From Anagrus nilaparvatae (lineage: Eukaryota > Arthropoda > Insecta > Hymenoptera > Mymaridae), in the NCBI GenBank assembly GCA_022575985.1, contig JAKSXM010000263.1:6304001-6368000 (forward strand): a DNA stretch of 64,000 bases. The letters are read 5' to 3'. Numbering within the stretch: the first letter of the stretch is position 1; each line of letters starts with the position of its first letter. The notes under the pieces are model-generated. The model made no database searches and had not been told where the DNA came from. It saw only the letters and a program-made list of their open reading frames with translations. The position numbers and the translations under genes were made by a program. Below are positions 21,921 to 35,349 of this stretch, piece by piece.

Positions 21921-23941
21921 GAATAGAATAGAATAGAATAGAACTTCATTTGTGTGAACAAAATAGTAAATATACATTTGAATATACATTTATAATAAAA
22001 TGTATTATTTTAAAATGTATTATTCATTTAGAATAATATTATAATACATTATTGTAAATATACATTTATAGATCATAGCAGTCTTTACAAAATATGTTAT
22101 ATAATGTTATAGATGTTTAAAATAACAGTTATAAATAATATAAAAAATATAAAAAAAAAGAAAATTAAATAACTGTAATATTAAATGTATATGTATATAT
22201 AAAATAGTAATTGTAAATTAAAATTTGGTGTTGATTAAGTTTATCAAAGTCATTTTAAGAATTAATGTATTATAGTAATCTATCAGACTAGAAAGCAGAG
22301 TAACTTAGCTACTTATAATTAAAGATCTAGCGTAAGTAAATGAATATACAGAGCAGTTTTAAAACTATTTAAGGAAGATTTAAATCGGATCTCGGAGGGT
22401 AGGGAGAGAATTTTCCAGAATTTTGTACCTTGCAGTTGAAAAAAGTGAGTTCCACAATTTTTTGAATCAAGGTCAAATTCTTTTGTGCGACGTTGGCTTC
22501 TGGCATTTTCTCTAGGCACATGCCTCACAAAAAAGTCAATTAGATAGGAAGGTTCTGTAAACGTAGTATCTTGTAAATTATAATGCCTGTAAAGTAAAGT
22601 CTACGTGAGTCAGTGCACAACCAGTTTAGTTTTTTCCTGTATGGTGATATATGTGTATCCCTACTCACTCCGTAGACGTATCTAAGTGATGCATTACTCA
22701 GTCTTTTCAGTCGAGCTTTTAGCATAGTATTTGCGTCAATATAAAATGTATTGCAATAATCTAAGTGCGGTACAATTAGAGCCTGCACTAGTCTAGTATA
22801 ACGTGGTTACAAATGCATAAAATTATTATATTTCAAATAAATATATTGAGCCGCCAAAATAATTCTATAAACTTATTAATAAAAATTTTAAATAATACAA
22901 ATAGATTCATCAAGATAACGACACACGTACACATTCACAAAAATAGGACCAAGTTAAGAAGATTAAAAGAGAGGGGAGAAGGAATAACCCGGAAGAGAAT
23001 GAACGGCACGCGACAGCGGCACTCGACGACTAGCTACTCGTCAACTCCTAAAAAAGTGAATTATTGAGTGTGTGTCACGACGGCAAAAATATAATAATTA
23101 TATTGTGAATTATAGGACAATTTTATAATTAATTTATAAAGCAAAAGGACATTTTAGTTTATAGTTTGATTATATTATATTATTGAATAAAGTTAATAAT
23201 TTGTGTTAATTGAAATGTTAATTGAAGTCTTTAATTTATTTAATAAAGAAATTTAGCATCTCTCCCCTATTCCTCAGAAAGTTCCCACGACTCCGATTTT
23301 AAGTATATATATATATATTTTTCTCTTTCTCTTTCAGCATAAAGGTTGACTAGGTAAGTCCCGCGCTCGCGATTATTGAACACGTGATATAATATAATAT
23401 TATAAAATTCTGAATTCTTAATAATGAGTATATTTCCGTAAGGGCGCAAATAAGCACATTATACTAGTCCGCAATGTCAAATAAAACGTAATGTGTAGAG
23501 AATCCTATTAATCTTTTTAGAGACAGCTGTAATTTGTGAGTCCCATGAGAGTTTACTGTCAATTATGACGCCCAAGCTTTTGACCTCTTTCAAAAAAGGG
23601 ATTTTTATGTTGTTGCCTACCTCTATTTCTGAGTTGAGCGGATTAAGGCGGTTAACATAGGTAGATGCGCCAAAGAAAATAGCTGTCGTTTTCTTTTGAT
23701 TGAGGCGGAGCATAATATTTTCAGCCCATCTTGAGACATTTTCATCTACCTGAGACAATGTTTCACTTCCAGATGATACTTTTTCAGGGGGAACCTGTAC
23801 ATAGACTTGAAGATCGTCTGCATAAAGTAGATAGAAGACTCCGTTAGGTAGATAAGATTTAAGGTCGCTTATGTACAGGCAAAATAGCAACGGGTCCAGT
23901 ACTGATCCTTGAGGGACCCCAATTTTACCCCTGGGTTCGGT
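21921..23941 (-). pseudogene. 5'-truncated LINE (RT palm to 3' tail), minus strand
   Basis: On the minus strand the element begins at about 23941 with GVPQGSVLDPLLF, followed by LLYADDLQVY (intact catalytic Asp pair) and a KSLGVIIDSKLSW thumb region (23477-23890). A TGA lies at about 23475. After an unrelated insertion it resumes with ALIVPHLDYCN, RLSNASLRYVYG and KKLNW (22540-22788), then a C-terminal part at 22319-22528 in another frame. The 3' end carries a (TTCTA)n tail (GAATA repeats on the plus strand, 21921-21942). It has the same protein order as the LINE at 32613-36219 but a different tail repeat, so it is a related, separate family. It is inactive: 5'-truncated, interrupted and frameshifted. 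Confidence 0.88.
22795..23463 (-). mobile_element. ~670-bp interspersed element inserted in the minus-strand LINE
   Basis: It separates the LINE codons that read ...CGLV from those that read LVQALIVPHLDYC. The flank CTAGT is repeated at both ends, and CTAGTATAA-YGTG-STTA forms a short inverted repeat. In reverse orientation, its interior (TTACGGAAATA, CACGTG next to a CAATAA box, TGCTGAAAGAGA, GGGGAGAGATG) aligns with 29290-29550. The first ~150 bases of this insert (in reverse) also match the region around 30140-30190. The open frames within it show no known protein. Confidence 0.65.
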
Positions 23942-23942
23942 T

Positions 23943-24450
23943 AATACATTTTACAAGTGAAAAATGTCATTCAATGTTATTAAACACTCTAGATCCAAGA
24001 TTGAAAAGTTAAAAAAAAATTGTTTAACTTGTTTTTCATAGTTTTAAAATTTAGGTATGGTTTTTATCCCCAGGTAGATTTGGGGTTGTTGGAACAATTT
24101 TTGTAGCACGTATGTTGCTATTTTTTCGGTTAAAAAGGAAATAAAAGAAAAAAAAATGTTAACAGTTTTTCTGATTTTTTTTTAAAATTTTGGGAGTAGT
24201 TTTCACCCATTTTCACCACCTGAGGAACTTTAAATATATCGTTAATTTTCTAAATTTGCTCTTTAATCAAGTTAACTCAATATTTTAGTAACCAATCTTG
24301 AAAAAATAGCATTAATTTGATCATATTCATTTCATTTCCAAAATTTTCCAAGAAAAACCCTAAATAAATGTATTTTTTCCTGCTTTGAGGGTTTTCCACC
24401 ATTTTCCAGCGACTTTGGACCCTGGATTCGGATTTATCGACCTAAAAATC
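23943..24450 (-). repeat. Right arm of the foldback repeat
   Basis: This is the complement of 21433-21735 and, further out, of 14715-14825. Shared boxes are CTAGATCCAAGATTGAAAAGTT, GCATTAATTTGATCAT and CCAAAATTTTCC. The LINE at 21921-23941 lies between this arm and the loop. Confidence 0.8.
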
Positions 24451-24479
24451 CTATACCAGACCTTTTCTCAAACCGGTAC

Positions 24480-25130
24480 ACGATATAAGACTTATAGGTT
24501 AAGATTTATAGGTCTTAAAAGCTTTGTATGAGCTCCAAATTTTCGAAAATTTTTACTCATTTGTTTTTGTATATTTGTTTAGCATATATGATAATTTGAA
24601 GAAAGAGCCTCAGTTCAGTTTAAGGTTGTTTAAAAAAAAATCATATTTAATCACTATCTTTGTAGAGTCATATGTCAGAAACATCTAAAGCTAAAAAGAT
24701 TTTTTTAAACTTGGAATTGTACGAAACCTTACAAACCTTATTAAATCATTTTTATTAAAAATTGCATTTTAGGCAAAATTTAAAAATTAGACTTTTCAAG
24801 CCAAACTTGGGCATTTAACTAACTACAGCAATGAGAGAATCGATTATGAAAAATTGCGGTTCGCGGGAATGGTGGCCCTTGTAGAGAAAAATGAGACAAA
24901 CCGGAATTATTTTGGTAAAATTTAAAATAGAAACCATTATTTGGAAAATTGCCTAAGAACTATTTTTGATAACATCATCGTAACATTGACCCCTGCGTTT
25001 CTAGGCGCAAAAGGCGCATTGGAACAAACGAAAGATATCTTGAGTGTTTTTTAAAATATTGATGTCATTCATAACTATAGATTGCAATTTGGTTTCCCAT
25101 AAGTTCCGGTCTACCCTTCTAAGTGTCCTT
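24480..25130 (+). repeat. Copy of a diverged foldback family (GAGACCAAC-GGAAG repeat)
   Basis: The run of landmarks TATGATAATTTGAAGAA, ATCATATTTAATCA, ATCTAAAGCTAAAA, GAGAGAATCGATT and ATGAGACAAACCGGAAT-ATTTTGG is the same as at 49890-50260, 28100-28380 and 38230-38540. This copy is diverged and has no coding frame. Confidence 0.75.
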
Positions 25131-25999
<869 letters not shown>

Positions 26000-26196
26000 G
26001 TTTTAACCTGGAAAATTAACCAAAATACTTCCGGTTGGTCTCAAGTACCATCTTTTAATTTTCCATCAGCCGCAATGTTCTATCAACTATTCTCTTATCG
26101 CTATAGTCAATAAACCAAATGCCCATTTTTGGACCCAAATGACCAAATTTCAAATTGATGCCAAAATTGCAATTTTTAATAAAAATAGGTATTGTA

Positions 26197-26733
26197 CACT
26201 CACAAAATTTTATTGGTAAAAATTACCCTTTTGATTAGTAAAATAATTTGAAGTTTTCAAAATGGCGTTTTATGTTATTTTTTACTAACACATATTTTAT
26301 AAACTACCCGCATAGGAAAAAAAATTACTATTAATTTTAGTAGAATTTATTTATGCATATTTTTTCTCGCAAGTGACAAAATTTGATTTCAGATACTATA
26401 TAAGGAGCGAAAATTATATAAATTATAAAATATAAATTATTAAAAAAGTAAAAAAAAATAAAAAAAAAATAAATAAAAAATAAAATTAAAAAAAATAATA
26501 ATAAACATTATACACATGTGAGAGAGTGAGAGTATAATAAATAAAATTTTCTAGCAAATGTTATTCAAGAAAAATTACCTTTCATTATAGTAAAAAATCA
26601 TGGACAAAGATGTAATATTAAAATGTAATATAGTAAAATGTAATATTTTCAATTCTTCGGATAGCTTTACTAAAATTAATGGTAAAATCTTCCAGTTGCA
26701 AATGCACACTTTACTCAACATTTTTTCTCAGTG
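26197..26733. mobile_element. TA-flanked element with CACTSASAAAA ends
   Basis: The left end CACTCACAAAA and right end TTTTTTCTCAGTG are imperfectly complementary. TA is present at both junctions (26195-26196 and 26734-26735). It breaks the foldback-family sequence, which resumes on the other side with the expected CAAAAATTTTGTACAA box. TA duplication suggests Tc1/mariner-like origin. It is non-coding. Confidence 0.55.
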
Positions 26734-26849
26734 TAGGTTTCAAAAATTTTGTACAAGTTTCAAGTTTCTAAAAATTTCTTACCCGTTTTTTTAGCTTTTT
26801 CCGAGATATGACTCCACAAAGTTAATGATAAAATATGATTTTTTTTTAA

Positions 26850-28084
26850 GGGGGGAAGGCTATGAAATGCTATGCTTTTTCAGATAGGATTTTTTTTATG
26901 AAAGAGTTGAAATAAATTAATAAAAATTTAGGAAAATATTTTTCAAATATTACATTTGAAAATTCTAAATTTTGGGAAAAAATTTTTTCAATATGGCGGA
27001 GTTACAGCTGTTAAAAGTCGGCGTCTCTGGAGCATCCAATATAAGTCTTCAAAAAAAAAAAATGTTGTTAAAGCACGTATATTTTCTATATGAACCTAAA
27101 AAAAAAAAATTAAATGATTTTTCAAAAATAGGAAAGTTTTTTGAAAAATCGACCATTTTTCCGGACTTTAAAATAGGCCACACACACAGCTTGAACGAGC
27201 GAAAAGTCGAAAAAAAATGAGGATAAAATCTGATACTATAAAGTTTTCGGGAATAGTTTGTTATTTTCATATTTCCATAGCAGTAAGTTGGAGCTACTCA
27301 TCTAAAAAATTTTTAGTCAATTTTCTGGCTGACTAAGAGATCAAAATCCGAAAATTTGATTTTTAACAATAAATCTTTATTAAATTTAAAGAAATAGATG
27401 AAAAATTAGGATTGCCAGGGAAAAACAACTCCAGAAGAAAAAAAAACTTATCTTTTTACGATGAAATTCATTTCTTTAAGAAAAAAATCATTTTTATTGA
27501 CTAAATTTCAATTTTTAAGTCAAAATCTGTGTTAAGTAAATCTTGCTACTTACTATTTTCATTTTGACTTAAAAATTGAAATTCGGTCAATAAAAATTAT
27601 TTTTTTCTTAAAGAAATGAATTACCAGGAAAAAATTAATCGATTAAAAAAAAAAATTATTATTTTACGATGAAAATCAAGCGAGTAATGCATGTTTAAAG
27701 TTCAGAAACAGACTTTTTTCAATAAAATTTTAATCTTTTTTAAGACAAACTTTGGCAAAATCTTAAATTGACGATAACTTGGCTAAATTTCATCGTAAAA
27801 AGATAAGTTTCTTTTTCTTCTGGAGTGGTTTTTCCCTGGCAATCCAAATTTTTCATCTAATTCTTTAAAAATAAAAATTTATTGTTAAAAATCAAATTTT
27901 CGGATTTTGATCTCTCAGCCACAAAATTGACTAAAAATTTTTTAGACGAGCAGCTCCTTACTGTTATGGAAATATGAAAATAACAAACTATTCCCGAAAA
28001 CTTTGTAGTATTAGATTTTGTCGTCATTTTTTTTCGACTTTCGAAAATTTTTATTTTGGATTTCATTTTCATAGTCTTCCCCCC
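26850..28084. mobile_element. 1,235-bp TTAA-flanked hairpin element
   Basis: The ends GGGGGGAAGGCTATGAAA and TTTCATAGTCTTCCCCCC form an 18-bp inverted repeat with one mismatch. TTAA flanks both ends (26846-26849 and 28085-28088). Inside, about 27195-27600 and 27650-28055 pair over ~400 bp (for example TTTTCGGGAATAGTTTGTTATTTTCATATTTCCATA and its complement, cut here into boxes). The uninterrupted paralogous site near 49945 reads through the same position with a single TTAA, confirming insertion and duplication. There is no transposase. Confidence 0.85.
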
Positions 28085-28480
28085 TTAAAATACTTTCAAT
28101 TAAGACTCTGTCTTTAAATTATCATGTCTGCTAAATGAGTAATAAAAAAGAAGCGAGTAAAGAATTTTTTGAAACTTAGAGCTAATACAAAATTTATGAG
28201 ACCTACAAGACCTATTTTTATTGAAAATTGCAATTTTGACAGCAGTTTAAAAATTGGTCATTTCGGTACAAAAATGGGCATAAGAGAATAGGTGATGGAA
28301 CATTGTGTCTGATATGAATTCAAAGATGGTACTTATACAGAAAAAATGAGACCAACCGGAAGTAATTGGTTAATTTGCAAAGTTACAGCGTTATATAAAA
28401 GATTTTGAAAAAACCCCTATTTCATAACATTGAGCCCTGCTTTTCTAAGCCCAGAAGGTGCTTTGGAATAAGCGGGGGGT

Positions 28481-29289
28481 ATCTTGGGTATTTTTTTAAT
28501 TTATTAAAATCATTCATAAATATAGATTGTAATTTGGTTACACAAAGGTCTCCTCTGTTGGTATAATCAAAAGTAACGTATAAGAAACTTAAGGTCTGTT
28601 CTTAAAATTGGTTTCAAAGTAAATTTTTCTAAGTTGCATTAAGGGGGATGTTTCTCTAAAATCAAGTTATTTGAAGTAATTTTTTGAATTTGTTTTTCTC
28701 GAAAGCATTATTAGATATTGAAATAATTTTTTGGTATCTTAATTATACATTATAATACCAGCATAAGCTGACTTACAAATAATAATTATTAGAGTTGCAT
28801 GATACTTTTAATAAAACCGTAGTCATTTATTTCATAAAATAATTTTTTACTAAAAAAATCGAAGAAGGGCCTTAAAAATAATTCTTTACACCCCAGTTTT
28901 TAACAACAAATGTTAAATTTATCTTATCTTTTGAGAACAATTTTAATTTTTTGGTCTTGTCCAAAAAAATTTTTTTATTTTCTCCTATTAAAATGCAAAT
29001 TTGAACGAGAAAAATATTTGCTTCAAGATCACTAGATAATAGGAAAATTACCGTAATATTCAGTTCAAGGTTTTAAAAGTTTATTCTCGAATTTTAGCGT
29101 TTACGACAAATATGCAAATTATGATTCTTTTTACTAATCTCAGTTTCTCAGAAGTATCTTTAAAACATGAAATTAACCCGAAATCAAGAAACTTTGATAA
29201 TATTTAGTAAATATATATTTTATTATTAAGAAAACTCATAGACAAAATTTTAAAGCTCCTAGGTGTTTATTTACAGCAATATAAAAAAG
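28481..29289. other. Spacer
   Basis: No gene or named repeat. A CATTAAGGGGGATG motif at 28631 resembles the TTAA-G-rich ends of nearby hairpin elements, but no partner end was found. Confidence 0.45.
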
Positions 29290-29427
29290 AAACACATGTG
29301 ATGTGCTTATTTCCTTCCTTACGGAAATAAACATATTACAACAAAAATCAAATATTTTATATTTCAATAATATCACGTGGTCAATAAACTCAAGCGCGGC
29401 ACTTGCCTATTCAATAAAATATATGCT

Positions 29428-29500
<73 letters not shown>

Positions 29501-30255
29501 TCTATCAAGGTCAGGGGAAATTTCTAAGAATAAGGGAGAGATGACATCTTAATTATTCTAAATAAATTTACACTTTGTTTCATGAAAAACACTAAATATT
29601 AAAAACTTTATTCTAAATTATTACATAATAATGTCTTTAATACAAAATTTTTTTAATCACTTTATATTATATAATTTCTAACGGGTTACCTTCGTCGCTA
29701 ACTTCTTGAAAATTTGCAATTATTTTTTCATCAGCCATCTTATTATTAAATATTTTTTTCTATAAATTTCTCGTCATAACCACTTCTATAATTATATCTC
29801 TTTCAACTTAATTAATTATTCTTCCAGAAAATAATTGACTTGTTTTTTATATAAAGTTCATACGTGAGATTAGCCGGAAACTTTTTTTTTTTAATAATTA
29901 TGTAATAAATCCAATTCCGGAACTTTTAAATCAATATACCTTTTTTCATCTATAATTTTAAAGATCAATAACTTACTTCAAATCTTAATAATAATAACCA
30001 CGTATCTCTTAAAATTCAATTAAATAATAAATTAAAATTGTTTGGCGACGATAATAATTAATAACGATTATTAACGCGTGACCTGTAATCTATCAAGTTC
30101 GTTGACAAATCGGATTCCCTTATCTCTCTACTTTTTACGGCTTGGTCCCGTTTTTGTGAGTAGGTCGTTATTTTAATACATAAAGTTATAGGCATTATAC
30201 CAATTTATTAATAATATATACATAATTAGCGCGCCAACTCCCGTAAAGGGTAAAG
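29290..30255 (+). repeat. Interspersed repeat with a long (GA)n tract
   Basis: This is a copy, in the opposite orientation, of the insert at 22795-23463. Shared boxes are TGTGCTTATTT, TTACGGAAATA, ATATCACGTG, AAGCGCGG-ACTT, TGCTGAAAGAGA and, further on, CTTGGTCC-TTTTTGTGA-GTCGTTAT. A pure (GA)n microsatellite lies at 29430-29497 and explains the Arg/Glu repeat frame there. The element class is unresolved; an LTR or a non-autonomous element are possible. Confidence 0.65.
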
Positions 30256-31690
30256 AGTAATGTCATGTTCATTGATCAGTGTTTATAAATTTATAAATTT
30301 TAATAATAAAAATTTAATGATTTTAATTCAATAATTTTAGAAATTGTAGATATATTTTGTATTTTGGAATAAAAAATTCAAACAGAATTTGGATCTGATT
30401 TTATTAGTGGATTTGATAGAGCAATACTTTTTTAAACATTTTATCTCCATGATGGTTTAAATGATTCAAGTGTCTAGATGTTAAATAATTCATTGTAAAT
30501 TTTCTATATTGCAAAACTCTTCTGGAATATAAACTGTTGACGATACCATTGCAAAGAGGCTCTTGGTGCCGAGATGCTCTCGTCGTCAGTGCGCGTTCTT
30601 ACTTCGTGCAATACGCATGAAAATAAATAATTGCATATAATTGAGTTATAGTCTTTTTATTACTTATTGAAACCTTGCTCCTTATATATTATTTAAATAA
30701 ACTTAATGGATTTCGTCCATTTGGTCCTTCGGCCTTTATTTCATTTATTAAAAAGTGATTAACGTCAGTGCAAGAGCTAAAATCAAAAAACTAAAAAAAG
30801 GAGCAACAAGTGACTGCCGCCATGCGGTCTTCTCTATATAAATGTGTCAAGTGATTGCTATTAATTTATAGTGCTTCAATAATACACTTTTTAATATTGA
30901 AGTATTACGTCGAAAAATAAGTGAACTATTTTATTGTTCTCGCATATTGCATAAGGATAAATAGTCTTATTTTTTCTTTTCTCAAAAATCTAAAATAAAA
31001 GATCAACATGGCTGCTTATGGAAAAGAGCGCGCACGCCTCATCGTTTATATAGACATTTATGCAATGTTATGCTTTGTCGTTTAAAAATTTTATATCTTA
31101 TTAAATTTATAATTCAAATTAAAAAAAAAAATGATTAAAAAATTATCAAAGAGTGAATTACATTAAAAAGTTATACTTTTCAAAAAAATACAATTTCCGT
31201 GCCAGCATTATGTTAAAAAAAAAAAAAAAAAAACGTTAATACCGCCATGTGACTAAAAAAAATCAAAAACTGACATTTTAAAATTAAAAATTCAGTGAAA
31301 TTTTTTAAAAAAGAAAGAAGAGATTTTCGTCAAAATAATATAAAAATTTCATTATCAAGAAAAATTAAGAATCAAAGGTATTCAAAAAAAAGAAAAACAT
31401 CATCAATTAAATAAAAATATTCAAGAGAAAGAAGGAAGCCGCCATTAGTGACGTTATCGTCTTCTTCGTCATCTCTCTCAAGGTTCGTCGTTAAAAGGGG
31501 AGGTACATAATTAATTTAGTTAATCATTAATTAAGTTAATTATCACCTTTACCATAGTTATCCATCATTTTGGTATCCCGAGTGAGTGATATTTCGAAAT
31601 TCGAACCGAGCAAAAGCATCATCGACAATTTTTTTTCTTCATAACCACGTGCTAAACAAAGCGTTACACGTGCGTGATGAATTTAAGAAA
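30256..31690. other. Spacer
   Basis: No gene recognised. Slightly GC-richer patches at 30540-30610 and 31430-31500 could be old LTR or promoter-like sequence, but nothing repeats them in this window. Confidence 0.4.
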
Positions 31691-32612
31691 TACCCTGCCA
31701 ACTAGCTGGCACTGAGGTTCCTCAAACAATGGGCTGTAATCTTAATTTACAACAAATATTATTGATTACAACCATGCAATTATACATACATTTTTCGTTT
31801 TTAGTAGCTGGTAAAGTAGATTATTAAGATCATTTTTTTAATAAAGTGAAAATTCTAGCGTCCATGGATTGGTCGTGCCGGCATTAATAGATTTTAAATC
31901 ATTTTTGCATAATTAAAAAGAGACAAATTTAAAAAAAGCTAATTTTATTTTTTTTTATAAAATTTTATTTTATTAGAATATATAATTATTCCTTAATAAT
32001 TAAAATATTAGGTACCATGATTTTTTTGTTTTGTCAAAGAAATGGCTGGTAACGATGCGAAAATTACAAATATTCACTCAATTATTATAAAAAGATAGGA
32101 GTTTTTACCAGAATTTATAATAATTTCTTATAATTTATTTTCTCAGTGTACTTCTTGAATTTGACCAATCTTCCGCAACAATGATAATAATAATAATAAT
32201 AATATTTTGTAATAAAAAAAATAACCACATTAATTGCTTCAAGATTTTAACATTATTTATATTATTTCTATTAATCACAAAATAATAAATTATTTAATTC
32301 TATAAATTGTTTGGATCTTTAAAAAATGCCAATATAACTTTTAAATCTTAATTTTAAAATGCAAACATAACCATTTAATATTTTTAGGCTGTTTATTATT
32401 GTTTATAATTTCATTAAGCATCATACATAAATAAACATAGCAACGAGCAAAATAATCCAAAGAAGTCAAAAAGAGGCAAGATTTCCATCACTCTTTCTTG
32501 TGTGTTATAATTTATATCAAAATAAAAAAAAAAATTGTGATCGGATACAAAAAATTACTATAAACTAAATTTCTAAAACTTGTACTCTCATTAAAATAAA
32601 TTAGATTTGTCC

Positions 32613-35239
32613 TATTATACATCAAGGAAAATTTAAAGGCCAAATTATTAAGCTCCTCCGTAACTCAGCAAAAAGGTAAGCCCAAAAAGCCTGAATACAT
32701 CATCTGTTCGGTATGGGAAGGTAACTCCACTCCTACACTGGTAGCTTTGGTGTATCGCCCCCCTGACGTTCCCATAAGGTCTGATAGAAATCTTTTCAAA
32801 TTACTCCATTCACATAGTGCTGACTTTAGCCACAGGATAATATTAGGTGACTGGAATGCAAACATGCTAAAATCCAATGAATCGGACACAAAATTCATAA
32901 AAAACTTAATGAATGACCTGTCACTTAAACTAGTCCATACCAAGTCCACTCATCATACCAACCGTAGTGACTCGTGGATAGATACCATCTTTGTTGACAA
33001 TTGCGACAGCATTACATCCTCTGATTGTCTGTCCTCTCCTTATCCGAATGGGCACAAAATTGTCACAGCAACAATTAACATTTTTCATTCTGTCCGCACA
33101 AGCAACACTTGCACCTATAAACCCCTCAATAAAATCCTACCTGATAATCTCAATAAACATTTACGCAAATTAGATTGGACAAATTATTCACTCCCTGACG
33201 ACGACTTTGACATTGAATCAGGACTCACATCCCTAACAACCAACATCCAAAGTACAATTGATACCCTTGCTCCGGATAAGACCATTAACCCTCGTAAGAC
33301 CAAATATCCGTGGATAAACACAGAGCTACGTCTACTAAAATCCAAACTAGACGCTAATGACAGACGATACTTCAGAACTAGCTCTCGACATCTTTTAGAT
33401 GAACTACTCTCTCTCTCTCGCTCTTATGAGAAACAGTCAGAAATGGCTCCTTGTGCCTATATGCACAATCGCATATGTAGTTCACTCGATGCGAATAGAA
33501 ACTTCTGGAGAGACATGAGGGGTCTTGGATTAATACCTAAAATTAATGACTCATTGCATGGTTTTCTTCCTGAAGAAATGAGTACTTACTTCTCCAATAT
33601 CTCTTTTTCTAGTAATGAAGATCCCTCAGTATCCATTGACCTTATTAATAATTCCTCTCCAGAAGGCTTCTCTTTTAACATGGTAACTATCAATGACGTC
33701 ATACTAGCTGTTTCTCACTTCAAATCTCAGGCCAAAGGCGAGGGCGGTATACCCCAGAGTATCATTGCCAAAGCACTTCCATCAATAGCTCCATATCTCA
33801 TGAAATTATTCAATGCCTCACTTGCAAAGGGCATTTTCCCCTCAGCCTGGAAAAAAGCACGAATTATTGCGCTCAAAAAAGTTTCTTTCCCCTCTAGTCC
33901 ATCTGATTTCCGTCCAATAGCATTGTTGTGTTTTCTATCAAAGGTCCTTGAGAAGTTGGCACATGATCAGGTGGTCAGCTTCCTGTCTAAGTCAAAAATT
34001 TTAGACAGTTATCAAACTGGTTTTCGTAAGTTTCACAATACTCAAACTGCCCTCATTAAGCTTACTGACGATTTTCGTATGGGCAAAGACAGGAAGTTGG
34101 CCACCCTGTTATTGTCGTTCGATTTCTCAAAGGCATTCGACAACGTCTCTTCCTCGAAACTACTTCAAAAACTGAAATGCAGTGGATTCTCAAGGTCTTC
34201 ATTGCACTGGTTCTGGTCATATCTTTGCGATAGATCTCTGTGTGTCTCATCTAAAACATCCTCCTCTGAGTACCGTAGCATAAATATAGGGGTTCCCCAA
34301 GGATCGGCCCTTGGACCCCTCCTATTTTGCATTTATATGAACGATATTAGTTAACATCTTAGTGAGCACAACATTTTTAGGCTATTATATGCTGATTTAC
34401 AAATTTATGTCCAGACACCGGCCGAGGATATTGAGCTTGGTATCTCCTGCCTTTCAGATTCAGCGAAAAAGGTGGTTGCATGGGCAGAGGAAAATTGTCT
34501 ATCATTGAACACAAAGAAAACCCAGGCCATAATATTCGGAAACCGTTTTACACTTAAATTATTTAAGGATTTGGGCATACCTAACATTATTGTCAGTAAG
34601 CAGGGTAACCGTGTTCCATTTCTAAACGAAATTAACAATCTTGGAGTGGTATTAGACAACACATTGTCATGGTGCCCCCAAGTAAAAGAGGTTACCAAAA
34701 AAGTCAACAGAGCGTTATATGGACTCAAAATCATCATACCCTGTACCGCTTTATCCCTTCGCAAACGCCTTGTCGAATCATTAGTCCTACCCCACCTCGA
34801 CTACTGCAATGTAGTTTATGCTGATGTTTCTAACAAACTAAATGCACAGCTCCAAAGGCTGTCTAATACATGTATTAGGTACATATATGGCATTCGTCGT
34901 TCTGAAAGCATAACACCATTCAAAAAGAAATTAAATTGGATGTCCAATACAACCCGTGTAGACTACTTCACATCCTTAATCATGTACAGGATTGTTCGGA
35001 TGAAAGAACCCCCACTCCTTTCATCGTTGTTTAACCCATTCATTACAGACAGACAAACCCGTGGTCCTAGAAAGGACTTACTTATTCCATCGCCGTCAAC
35101 TAATTGGGGCCTTAATTCATTTCAAACACACTATGCTCAGTTTTGGAATTCCATCCCTCCTTGCATTCGTGATTTGCCTACGTACTCTCGCTTTAAAAAG
35201 AGCATCAAAATTTATTTGCTCAAAAATGACTTCAGGTAG
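32613..35239 (+). pseudogene. LINE ORF2: endonuclease (partial) and reverse transcriptase
   Basis: Frame 2 is open from the insertion junction. It encodes LYIKENL, then VALVYRPP, GDWNANM and SWIDTIF (C-terminal half of an APE-type endonuclease). The RT follows with FRPIALLCFLSKVLE, DFSKAFDNV, GVPQGSALGPLLF and a KKLNW/FKKSIKIYLL C-terminus, about 875 codons in all. Two lesions are visible. A TAA at 34352-34354, just after YMNDIS, separates the two open halves, which stay in one frame. The catalytic box reads LLYADLQIY where the related copy on the minus strand has LLYADDLQVY: one Asp codon of the YADD motif is missing by an in-frame deletion. Either lesion would abolish activity. No RNase H domain was seen. 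Group: Jockey/CR1-like. Confidence 0.93.
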
Positions 35240-35349
35240 CTGTCGAGCAGCTGGACGAGTCATCCATCTGACTTTATTAATTTATTTAATTAAATAATTT
35301 ATCTTACTAGTTTATATTGTATTGACTGATATATTGATTTTCCTGATTA

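Larger units (their letters stand above)
26000..28480 (-). repeat. Reverse copy of the same foldback family, interrupted by two elements
   Basis: CCGGTTGGTCTCA near 26030, GCCCATTTTTGG near 26123 and CCGAGATATGACT near 26800 are the reverse of the family order, with 28085-28120 continuing it after the TTAA element. From about 28190 the sequence turns into a forward copy (GAGACCAACCGGAAG near 28350), making a foldback. It is interrupted by 26197-26733 and 26850-28084. Confidence 0.75.

Noticed and set aside
22813..23067. 84-codon frame in the insert within the LINE
   Set aside because: Composition is that of non-coding AT-rich DNA plus an Arg-rich end, and the homologous copy near 30140 does not keep the frame.
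28631..28660. TTAAGGGGGATG motif as the start of a further TTAA element
   Set aside because: No complementary end with TTAA was found within a plausible distance.
29303..29527. Frame with a long Glu-Arg repeat
   Set aside because: It is the translation of a pure (GA)n microsatellite.
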